Assembly: GCA_005656395.1 (NCBI GenBank)
Contig: SRSI01000060.1
Location: 248,001 to 312,000, forward strand
Direction of reading: 5' to 3'
DNA length: 64,000 bases
From: Strongyloides papillosus
Lineage: Eukaryota > Nematoda > Chromadorea > Rhabditida > Strongyloididae
In this document: positions 48,001 through 59,781 of the stretch, one piece after another
Layout of the letters: each line of letters begins with the position of its first letter
Position numbering within the stretch: the stretch's first letter is position 1
Notes under the pieces: generated by a model
What the model was told of the DNA's origin: nothing
The model's input: the letters and a program-made list of their open reading frames with translations, nothing else
Databases searched by the model: none
Position numbers and translations under genes: made by a program

Positions 48001-51000
48001 TTTAAACAACCATCCAACTTCTGATAGTATAAAGGTTGTTTAATAGTCTTAACTATTGGACAAAATAGAGTAGTTTGCCATATATGTTGTTAATGGTTAT
48101 GTACAAAACCCTAACTTTTATTAGTATAAAAATTCATTGTACTTCAAAATATTTATACTAACAATACATATTTTTAATTCTCCTGACATTATTTTACAAA
48201 ATCTTTATAACTTTACGATCAAATATAAATAAATATTTTGGCAATTATCAAGAAGCGTTTTTTAAAATAAAAATTATATTTTCAAATAGAAATTAAAATA
48301 ATGAGCTTCATATTTATGAATAAAAAAAATTAAAATTTTCCTTTAAAAATAAAATATAAAAATATCTAATTTTATAAATATTTAAAAGATAAAAGACAAT
48401 ACACACTCATTTTTCAGGAAAAAATTGATAAAATATAGGAAATTGAGTAAAAAAGTATGACAAAAAAAATGGTTTATAGAATCTGTTAGTATTAAGATGG
48501 GTTTTAAAATTCAAAGAAAACTACTTTTATAATTTAAATTTAATTTCCTCCTCAAACTTTTCTTAATTTATCGTTATATGGATGGATTATACTGATAAAA
48601 TTTAACAAATATATAGTTAAATTTTCTTTTTATCATAATTGTATCTAATTCATCATATTCATACTCAGATATAAGATGATGATACAATTCCATTTGATAA
48701 GACTTTTTTTCTGATCGCAAAATATTTTCATTTCCAAAGTCAATAGAAAGAGTAAAAAATTCTCACTATGGCATGTTTACGTAACACTATTTCCTGTCTT
48801 ACAAATGGTTTTTATTGTCAAGATAATCAACATTTTGAAAATGATGTAATTAAAAAAGACAGAAAATGAACTAATGATTATAAAAAAAGCAATTTAAATC
48901 ATTTGTCAATATAGATAATTAATGGAGGAAATAAAATTTGTTTAAAAATCTTATCTATAGCCTTGTCAAAACTATTCATTTGTTTTCACTTGAATTATTT
49001 CTTCAAATTTGTGAAAGCAGATATATATATTTTATACGGCTAATAAAATCTCATAATCATGAAATTTATTGTTTTTTTCTTACGTTATCATATATATATC
49101 TTTACACATAATATTATTTAAAGAAATTTTATGATTATAAACTGGTAACTAAAGTGTATTATAAAATTGGTTTGGCAAAATAAAATAGTTAATTATTTTA
49201 TAAGATTAATATTATTTAATAATTTATAATTTCGATATTAAAATATAAGTATTTATTTAAAAGTAATGTAGTTCAATTATATTGTCTTGCTTAACAGTGA
49301 ACTTTATATATAAATTTTAAAAAAAAGATAGAATATTATTTTATATATCGTTTTTTTTATTTTTAACTTAGTGGTTTATTTTTTCATTAACTAATTTATT
49401 TGTAAGTTTTATAGATGATGAAATCATATAAATATGGACTATATGTATATATTGTTGGTAGGAAATAAGATAATTAATAAACTTAAATTAAATCAATTAT
49501 CTATTAAAAATTAGTATAATTTGTGATCTTTCATTAAAATAACTAAATCTATAAAATTTTTTAATGAGTTATAATGAATATTTTTATGAGTATATATATT
49601 ATTATAGCTATGTATCATATTTCATTATAAAGGTAGCTTTATAATTGCTATTTCATGAATTATTTTATCTTCAATATGTGAAAACTAATTTTACATATAG
49701 TTTTATTTATACAAAGTTATTCAATTATTACAATATTATATTACAAATACATATAGCTAATTAAATATGCAATGCAAATTGTATAATAAAAATGAATTTT
49801 TTTTTCTTTTTTTATGTAAAAATATATGTCTAAAAACACCTTCAATATATTATAAAATGAAAAAGTATATTTCGAAAAAAGTTATTTTTTAAACGTAATC
49901 TGTTTTTTCATGATTTATAAACTACTTTAAAATTACACAACGTTTTTATTATCTTTTTTTATAAAGGTAAATTAAAAACTTTCAAACTTTACTTAAAAAT
50001 AACACTTAATCATCGTTAAAATTTAGAATTCATTCAATTCTTATTAGCAAAAAAAGGTTAGAAATGCTACGAATCTGTAAAATGTTAACTCTTGCACGCA
50101 TTTTTATTCATTTATAGAAATAGAATATTATTTGTACAATAAAATAATTTTTAGTGTGCCAATTGAAATAGTACAATTACTTTCAAAACCTTCTTTCTAA
50201 TTTTAAATTATAGCAATTTTAATAATTATTTATATATAGATTTTTTATTGCATACTATAATAAAAAATATTTACTTAATCTGTTTTTAATACCTCATTCT
50301 TAAATATTTTCAATATTAATTTCAGTAACTAACTTTGTCTTTAAAAGTAATGTTAATATTGATAACGACATTGACAAGTCAAAAAATGTTTAAAAAATGA
50401 TAAAAGGTTTTTGTAGTAAATCTATTTTCTAATATTTAAAAAGTTACTTTTTTGAATAAATTTTTTTATATAATTAATATTTCTTGAAAAATTATTTTAT
50501 TTTTTTATGCTTATTTAAATTCACTTTCTACAAAACTTGTTAACTATTAATTTATTTTTGGAAAAAATTTTTTTTACTTTTGATTTTTAAGGCAATATTA
50601 AAAATTTTTCTATAAAAAATGATTAATTGTTGTGATAGTTGGAAAGTATATTATTTGTTAATAAATTATTATATTTAAGATTTTATCCATAAATCTTAGA
50701 AATTAACATTATCCTAAAAGTAGTTTCATAAATTACATAAAAAAATATCTGACATACATACACAATTTTAATAACATATTAGAATATGTGGACAGGTTAT
50801 TTAAAGCACTAATTTTTTGTTACAACAAAATAAATCTTAGAATTATGTTATTATTAAACATAGGCAACCTAGTGTATACTCCAATAAATTGTAATCTCAG
50901 ATATATTCTTTAATTATCTTTTACAGATGTATTTTATTTCAGTAAAAAAATTAACTGATTTTAATTATATATTAAAATTTATAACACAATCTTATTACTA

Positions 51001-53491
51001 TATTTACAAAAAAACATCTTACTTCCTTTTTTATGATTTTTTTTATCGAAAATTAAGTTAATTATCATAGATTAATGCTTTAATAAAATATTTTAAAAAA
51101 TATGTTTAAAATTTTACAATTGAAAGTAATGTTAATGATTTTATTATCATATATATTTCAATGAAATTACTACACTTACCAATAAAAAAATAACATTTCT
51201 CAATATTGTTTTTTAATAACTTAGATGTTTCAATAATAACAACTTTATTAACATTTTAATTTTTTATTCGATTCCTTTAATTTAAATGTAATTTTATCGT
51301 TCTAATGATAATGTCCTTACAAAAGCATCCATTTATATTTATATATAGATGATAATATTTTGGTTTCAAATTAATAATTTTTTCACTAAAAATGACAGTT
51401 GTATGGCCTTTATTTTTTTCTTCGTCATTATGAGCTTTTTCTATAAAAATATTCTTTATGATTTATAAATATTTCATTTTTTTTTGTTTAAATGACAGTT
51501 ATCAGGGGAATATTGCTAAATTATCTATTTGCTGATATTAAAAGTAATCTTTTGTTTATAGATGTAATATCAATTCAATAACTATATACGTCAACAATTT
51601 TCCCGGTTTTTTCATTCACATCCTATTTTCAATATCTCTTTAAAAGATACTCATCATAATCAACTAAAAAAAGTATAAATGTATTATCGTTAATTTTAGT
51701 TTCAAAAAATAAGAGAAAGCTAATATATAAAAATAAGTTTAAATTTTTTCTTTACTTATTCATTAATAATTTTTCGTTTCTTTCAAATGTTTAAAAAAGA
51801 CAATAGGATTACTCTTTTTATCTTCAAACTTTAATTCTATATATTCCTGCATGACAACCATAAAAATTGTTTGTTGGAACGTTAATGAAAATAGAAATTT
51901 ATTAAAATATGATAAGTTATGAGAATGCATAAAATTAAGTAATTTTATAAAAACCTTTAATTGAAAAAAAGTCTCATAGGACACAATATTAATTGATAAT
52001 TTTAAAGACTTTTGGAAAAAAATTTTTCAAAATATAAAAGTAGTAATAAAAATGTAGTATATTTTATAAACCTAATCTACTTAAATTTCATTTTCCCATA
52101 TTTTAAATTTATGAGTCAAATATTCTAAAAAGCATAGTATTTCTCACCTTTTCGCTATAACGCAAACTTTTATAACATGTGATCTTTGTGAAGTAATAAA
52201 TATTTTATCATTAAATTTTTTTAAAATCTTTTATTATTATATAGTAATATTGTAATAAATATTTAGAAGGAACCTGTTACTATTCTATTTATACATCTTA
52301 TTATCCTTTCACTCTTGGAGAACTCATAAATTGTGAGAATACTTAATTAATTGTGGAAATTAAATTTTTAAAGATATTAACATATTTATTTTGAGAAAAA
52401 ACTTAAACTGACAATTATATTTTATTTTTTTCTTCAATAGTTTATTTCATGTTATTTACAAAGGATTTTAATGATAACCTGTTTTATTTATTATGTAAAA
52501 TATGTAATATACATGATTAATATTATTATCCTTTATTTACAATATTTATTGACATCTTAAACTTTTTACATCTATTCACAATTTACTATTTCAAATATGT
52601 CAAATTATAATAATTTTTTTAAAAAATATAAAGGATATAGACATTGTAAACTTCATATCATAACGAGAAGAAAAACAAAATATTTTTTAACTAATGAAAG
52701 ATTGCATATTCAGGATGTATAGATTTTAGATATCATATGAATTTGTAATAAAAAACTATAAGATTTTTTGTTATTGTTTTCAATTTTTATGATCTAACAT
52801 TAACTAAATTGATATATCCTTTGAAATGCTATCAATTTTTATGGAGTCTAGATTAAATTTTGATCAGGAAACATTCCATTAACATTTATTCAAAAACAAC
52901 TATTACAAATGAAATACTATAAATGTTTTAAGAATGTAAAAAAAATTGCTTTTTAGTGTCTAAATGGTTCACAATATTCAATTATCTATTTTAAAATTAT
53001 AATTTAAAACTACTTTATTACAAAACTAATTTAATTTAGCATTATAATTTAAGGCTAAAAAAAGATTGTATTGTAGGGATAATCAGTATTAATTTCTATC
53101 TTGTCTATAAAATTAATATAGAATTTTATATTGTATAATGTGTTTATGGACTTTTTAATGAATTCAAAATTAAAAAATTGTATAATTAACACTTAAAATA
53201 TTCTGATTATCTTACTTATAATATCATTTATATATATATATACGTCTTTGTAATGATAAATAAGTTTAGCCAGTTGTGAATTGAAAGTAAAAATATATTT
53301 TTCTTTTAGCAATTTACCAAATATGTTATTTTATCTTGATGTTTTTTCTTTTCTACAAATACTTTACATTTAAATATGCACTTCCACGAGCTTATAATTT
53401 CTTTTAAGTGTATATTACTGAAAATAAAATTTAACTAATATTTTGCACCACATTTATCTATGATTATTTTCTTCTATTAATGAATTAATTA

Positions 53492-53520
53492 AACATCTAA
53501 ATTGCCAAAATTTAGATGTT
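53492..53520. repeat. Hairpin with perfect 12-bp arms upstream of copine
   Basis: AACATCTAAATT (53492-53503) and AATTTAGATGTT (53509-53520) flank a 5-base loop, GCCAA. Imperfect AT pairing extends the stem on both sides. It lies ~650 bp upstream of the copine start. Confidence 0.65.
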
Positions 53521-54171
53521 AATATTAGTCTTTATAGTAAAAAAGAAAACTTTACTGCTTGAGATACTAAAAAATAATATTTCATGCTGGTTTTAAATAA
53601 CTAAAAAAAAGCTGTTGATAAACAATTGTAAATGTTGACTTAATTTGAACGCTTCATAAACTTTTTGACTAAATGATAGTCATATTGTTAGTTTGGTATC
53701 TATATAGACAAGATTTATAATTTTCAATTAATTTGTCAAAAATATTTTTTTTATAAATTTTTTTTACCCTCCTTCTTTTAATAAATTTAAAAATATTTGA
53801 CTTGATAGTTCTAAGCAATAATATATTATTTTTAAAATACTCTGTATATAAGTATTAAACATTTACTCAGCTAAAGTTTAATCAAAATAATATTTTGTAA
53901 AAAATATTTATCAATTTTATATTAAAATTGCCTTCCTGACATTACCCATTTATTATTTTAGACAACATAATCTGTAATTTTTTAAGTATCATGTCATATA
54001 TCGTGATTGTTATTAAATTTTAAAAATGCAATTTTTTTTCTTATCTTAGTTCCTCTTACTACTAAACTATTCAAAAATTCTTTTTATTTTCACTTATTTT
54101 TATATCGTGTTTCTACTCCTATCTTTAAATTCACTTTTATAATATATTACATTTAAAGATATTTATAGAAG

Positions 54172-56193
54172 ATGCAAAAACGAGAGCCTTTATTGCGTCC
54201 AAAACAATCATTTAATGAATTAATGCAACCATCACAGGTTTTAGTTACAATTTCCGCTAAAAATATACGTGATGATGCATCTGATGCTGTACCAGATCCA
54301 TACTGTATCGTATCTCTATCTGAGAGTGGTTCATGTAAAAGGGGTTATCAAGAAATTGGAAGAACTGAAGTTATTTGGAATTGTCTCAATCCTGAGTGGT
54401 CAACAAAAATTAAATTAGATTACAAATTTTCTGAACGCCAACGTTTAATGTTTGAAATTTATGATAAAACAAGACCAAAAAAAAGACTTGGTTGTTGTCA
54501 ATTATTATTACATGAAATTGTAGGAGCAAAATATAATAGAATAAATACACCATTAATGTTTGTTTACATATCTATATATATGTCTTGTAAACATTTTTTT
54601 TGTTTATTTATTATAACATTTACAGAGAGGAAGGTAGACATTATGGTGAGATTACTGTTATTGCAGAGGAGCTTAGTAAAGGTCGCCAAGAATCTGTATA
54701 TTTTATAGTCAGTGCAACAAAACTTGATCGCAAAGATTTTCTTGGAAAATGCGACCCTTTCCTTAAAATTTCTCGTATTAATTATGACAATACGTATGTT
54801 AACAAAAAATAACTTGTATCTTTTTTATAAAATATTATTTTTTAAAGATTACATCTAGCATACCGTTCTCGATATCATGAGCAAAATTTAAATCCAAAAT
54901 GGAAACCATTTGAAATACATATTAATCAACTTTGTTATGGTGATAAGGATAGAGAATTCCTCATTGAATGTTATGATTGGGACCAAGATGGTAATCATGA
55001 TTTGGTTGGTCAATGTAAAACAACAGTAAATCGTATGGTGTTAGGTAAAGACAAATTACTACCTTTAATTCATCCAAAAAAAGTTAAGAAAAACAAAAAA
55101 TATGTTGATTCCGGGATATTGCATTTACATAAGGTTTATTGTTGGATGGATTATACGTTTCTTGATTTTATAACAGGAGGTACACAACTTGACTTTCATG
55201 TAGTTATAGATTTCACTCATTCAAATCTTCCAATGGAAGATCATTCCTCGCTACATAGAATTGATCCCGATGAACCAAATCAATATGAAATTGCTATAGC
55301 AGCAATTGCTGAAACATGCCAACATTATAATCGCTCAAAAATATTTTATGCTTACGGGTTTGGAGCCAAACTACCAAATGACTCAAAAGTTCATTATAAT
55401 TTCCCTCTGGTAAAAATTTTCCTTTATTATAACTCATATTTAATATTTTTTATAGAATTTAGAGACTAATAATCCACGTTGCTATGGAATTGAAGGACTC
55501 TTAGAAGCATATATGATAGCACAAAGTAAAGTTGAATTGAGTGGTCCAACTAATTTTGCTCCAACTATAAGATTTGCTGCTAGGCAAGCATCAATGATAC
55601 CAAATGATGGTAGTAGATATTGTGTGGTTCTAATTATCACCGACGGTGTCATTTCTGATATGGAAAAAACAAAAGAAGAGATAATAAAAGCATCCTCTTT
55701 ACCTTTGTCTATCATTATTGTTGGTGTGGGATATGATTCATTTGAGGAAATGAAGGTACTTGACTCTGATAAAGTGATGTTAAATTTACATGGTAAATAT
55801 GCAAAAAGAGATATCGTCCAATTCGTGCAACTTAGAAATTTTTTACCACCCCATAGAGTATTAACTGAGGAGGAGAGGTCAATTGCAAAGGAAGCATTAG
55901 CACGTGAAGTATTAGAGGAGGTACCAGATCAATTAACAAGTTACATGAAAACAAAAGGAATATTTCCCAGGGAAGCGGAGAATCCATTTATTGAAGAAAT
56001 ATCACCTACATCAAGTAGTTTTAATATTGACTTTGACAACACACCTACTGAAATTTCACCTACAAAGACATCGGCTTATAGTCCTAAAATAAGTAGAACA
56101 ATATCAACATATAAAGGTGATAACTATAATAGACAACGTCGTATATTACCACAAACACCTGATGAGGAATTTGATGCTTTAGTTATAAATTAA
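54172..56193 (+). CDS. Copine (C2A-C2B-vWA), 617 aa
   Basis: Exons 54172..54557, 54626..54793, 54848..55409 and 55456..56193. C2A (~20-150) shows SAKNIRDDASDAVPDPYCIV and WNCLNPEWSTKI, C2B (~155-290) shows SATKLDRKDFLGKCDPFLKI, NLNPKWKPF and YDWDQDGNHDLVGQC; both keep Ca-binding Asp residues. The copine vWA domain (~315-540) has DFHVVIDFTHSNLP (MIDAS DxTxS variant), FYAYGFGAKLP, YGIEGLLEAY and VLIITDGVISDM. The ~80-residue C-terminal tail is Pro/Ser/Thr-rich. Copines are Ca-dependent membrane-binding proteins. C. elegans has several (GEM-4, NRA-1, CPNA family); NRA-1 influences nicotinic receptor trafficking. The ortholog is not resolved here. The first donor is a weak AT|GTTTGT, chosen because only it keeps frame and family continuity. 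ATG follows an acceptor (TATAG, 54167-54168). Confidence 0.93.
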
Positions 56194-56533
56194 TTGAATT
56201 TTTTAACATTGAGATATAAAACATCCGTTTATGATGCGTATAAAAATATAATTAAAAACAAATTATCAATGATACTTTAAAAATTATAATTAAAAAAACA
56301 AACAATTTATTACGCCATTTTACACAATGTTTTGGCAGAGATGTATGAACACGTTACCTTTAAAAAAAAGCACCTGTAATATTAAACAAAAAAAATCATT
56401 GCGAATAACATTAAACGTAATATTATTTTATATGATGTTTTTTTGACTTAATAAAGTGAATTAAGAAGCGTATTTGATTTGCATAATTAAAAATAATTAT
56501 TTTTACATAGGCATTTTTTATTATTTAAGCATT
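56194..56533. other. Convergent 3' spacer, 340 bp
   Basis: AT-rich sequence between the stops of the copine and PAQR genes, presumably both 3' UTRs. No feature was recognised. Confidence 0.5.
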
Positions 56534-58005
56534 TTATAATTCCTCATGTTGATAATGTTTTTCATGTAAAGTTGTATTTGCATCACTTGGGCAGACATTT
56601 GTAAGACGATTCATTGCCATATTATAGACACCATAATAATGAGTGAAAGCTGCACAAACAACACATAAGTGAAATAATTGATGACTTTGGAACTATAAAA
56701 ATTATAAAAAGTAGAAATGTTAAAAAAATTTACCCAAATATCGCATTTTCCAGGGAAAAACCTTTCTGGTGTTCTTGTAGCATATAATCCAGCTCCAATT
56801 AAGTATAATAAAGCCATGACAATAAGATAATAAAAGCCATTTTCATCAATCATTTTAGATATTCCATCTGTCATGATAAAATGAATTGCTGGAAAAACTC
56901 CAGATAAACCCATTAATACAAATACTAGTGCCCGATATGGTCTGAATTTTGGTTCACTAAATTTGTCCCATAAAGAGACAATAACAGCAATTATACCTAA
57001 TACAGCAATCATAGCAATATATGTAACCTTTGGAATCGAACGACAATAAAATCCATAATAAATCCATGGAATAAATGATCCAATGATGAGTAATGAGATA
57101 CCAACATAATCCAATTTACTGAAAAGTTTAACAACAGGAATAGAGTGACATGAAACAGTATGAAATACAAATGAGGCACCAAGACATAATATAGCAGAAA
57201 GGAAGAAAAATGAAAAGACTAATTTTTCTTGAAATTGAATATGAGTATCAGGCCTTGTAAGGAACCATAATGCAAGAACAAAAAATGCTACACATCCAAT
57301 TAAATGTGTCCAAATGTTACCAGTTTCAGTGTGGAGAGATAGAATACTCTTAAAACATTCAACAAAACTTGGTAAAGGTGGTCTATGACCAGTTAAGAGA
57401 TATTCATTATCTTTCAACCAATCTGGTAAATCTTCAAAATTTTGTACTGTCCAAACAGCTTCCCAAGTTTTTTTTATAACGATACCACCATCAACATAAT
57501 CACAAGTTTGTTCGAAAACATCAATCTCTAAATTCGCTCCTTCATTTTTATTATCCTTTTCACTACTTTTGTTATCTTGTTTAGTCCAAAATGAACCTTT
57601 CTTTTTATGATAACGTGCTTTGGTATGGCGTTCTTCTCCACCTGCAAGAAGTTTATCAATGTCTTCACAACTGTTTGCACGACTTCTTACTTTACCACCA
57701 ATAAAATCAAATAAACCTTCCCCATCACTACCTGAACTTAGGTAATCCTCTTCTTCATCACTAAAATGAGTAGCAATTGTACTTCTCTTAACAATAACCT
57801 CAACAGGTTTTCCTTTAGTTCTTGTTTTATCCACTTTAATTGAAGTGGTATCTTGAAGAATATGTTCTCCAATTTTTTCAGTTGCTTTTCCTTTTGTGAC
57901 TATTTCTCTAGCTTCATTTAATGCATCATTAATGTAGGGCGAAAAATAATCATCTTCAGAATCGGATTTATGTTCTTTTGTTTTTTTAGTGTTTCTTGAA
58001 GTCAT
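56534..58005 (-). CDS. Adiponectin-receptor-like PAQR membrane protein, 476 aa
   Basis: Exons complement(56734..58005) and (56534..56692), with a 41-bp phase-0 intron. The acidic/Ser-rich cytosolic N-terminus (1-~165) is followed by the PAQR entry motif (WEAVWTVQNFEDLPDWLKDNEYLLTGHRPP in part) and SILSLHTETGNIWTHLIG. Seven helices follow. Zinc-site residues are present: His in SFVFHTVSCHS, Asp in KLDYVGISLL, and two His in FQSHQLFHL, the last supplied by exon 2. This is full length for the AdipoR class. C. elegans PAQR-1 and PAQR-2 promote fatty-acid desaturation and keep membranes fluid. I cannot tell which one this matches; the N-terminus is shorter than the PAQR-2 I recall. The ATG lies 10 bp after an acceptor (TTTTTATAG, 58016-58017), marking the start. 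Confidence 0.93.
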
Positions 58006-59781
58006 TTTGTCCTATCTATAAAAAGAATAAACTTAATGGAAGCATTCAAAAACTAAAAACGAGTGTTTATATGATATTTAGAAAAATATCATTTTTATAA
58101 TATTAACATTTAGTTTTTTTACATAATAATGTCATAGATTTGTATCATAAGTCATTATAATGTAACTAAATGATTGATAAAAAAAGTGTCGCAAATTAAA
58201 TGTCTAAAATTTTATTGTGACAAAATATAGCAGGGAATCAAAAATATATTAAATTTTTGGTAAAATATAATAAAATTATCACATGAAAATACATATACAA
58301 CATTAATTGGTTAAAAGTACATAGCAAAAGTTGAATAACCTTTGAATTTAAATATCATAAACCTGACACGTTTTTATTTTCATCAAATAAAAAAAACAGA
58401 ACTCTATGATTATTTAAAAACAATATAAAAAACTTTTTTTACAAAACAATGAGTAACTTTAAAATTAATGGGGATTATTTTAGGGATATAGAATAAATTA
58501 AAAAGAAAGTAAATATAATGCTATATTTTAAAAAATATTAATATTTTTAACATTATGTATTTAAAATCACTTCGATGTTTTTATCTATATTTAAAAAAGT
58601 TTTATTATATACTATTTGAGCTAATATTAATTTAAAGTTTGTTTACGATAATAAACTTAATAAATGTACTATTTAATTAAACAACTTTATTTGAATATTT
58701 TTCACGTGATAAAGTGATTTCTATTAATACTTTTCTATGCTAACAAATTTGATTAACTAATAAAAGGTGATAAGAGAAATAAAAATACTATGTAAAAAAC
58801 AATACAATACCCCTAACATAAGCCACTGTAGAATTGTAACTATCTCACCATTAAGCAATACCTTTTTAAACTATCTATTAATGATATTTGATAAGAATTT
58901 ATTAGAATAGTTACAACTACTTCGTGATCATATTCCCTGAAAATATACAATAATAATAAATTTAAAAGTAATAAATATTTTTTTTTAAAAATAATATATT
59001 ATTTTAAAGTGAAAAAAAATACAATTTTTTATATTGATTAGATCTATTTTAAAATATCTATTTATTTTAAATTATCAATAAAAATAAATGAATTTATATT
59101 TTTTCAATGTTACATTTTGATATTATGTTTTGGCCGTATCGTATGATAGTGAGAAGAATGCAATATATTGATAGTTTAATCAATCTTCTTCATATAACCA
59201 AAAAATAATTACAAATTCCATTGAAATTTAATTCATTTTATTTTTTTGAACAGAAAAAGACAGTAGAAATGAAACAAAAATGTAATATTAATTGGATAAA
59301 AATTAAATTATAAAATGTAATTTGTTATTAAGATGACTGTTACTGATACTATTATTAACTCATTGAGGCCGCGGCGTAAATACATCAATAAGAAACTAGT
59401 TAAAACTCTTTTATAATACTCCAATAGCACTGGTCATACATTTAAAAACGATTGATACCCTTAAAATTGATGTATTTTTTTATATTCAAGAATTAGAAAA
59501 ACTTTTTTTGTAGTTTTAGAAAAAGTGTTTATTAAGAAAATATGATGATTTTATGTCGAACGAGAGAATTTTAGCATATGGTTGAAATTTTTTTCTAATA
59601 ATAAAATTTTAAGAGCGATTTTTATAGTATCATGTTAAAAAAGCAAAATAAATGTAAATAATGAAGAAGGTAAAAGACAAACTATAGAGAACACAAAGTA
59701 TAAAAAAATTAGACTTCAAAAGGAATAGATGCATAATTTTTTAACATTTTTATAATGCTTATTCTAAAAAATTTCCATATA
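58006..59781. other. Intergenic, 1.8 kb, upstream of PAQR gene
   Basis: AT-rich, with one striking GC-rich core (GGCCGCGGCG, ~59367-59376) in otherwise AT-rich DNA. Other parts show nothing recognisable. Confidence 0.5.

Larger units (their letters stand above)
44123..54171. other. 10-kb region without recognisable genes
   Basis: Divergent interval between jac-1 and the copine. It is nearly uniform, very AT-rich DNA. Exceptions are less AT-rich patches at ~45890-46010 and ~47780-48130, a hairpin at 45002-45021, and a 12-bp-arm hairpin at 53492-53520. The small frames in the interval (e.g. 45880-46062, 51763-51984) are low-complexity and have no splice partners I could find. Long regulatory regions or upstream exons of either flanking gene are possible. 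Confidence 0.5.

Noticed and set aside
51763..51984. Minus-strand 73-codon frame in the desert
   Set aside because: No signal peptide, domain or neighbour exon; composition like spacer.
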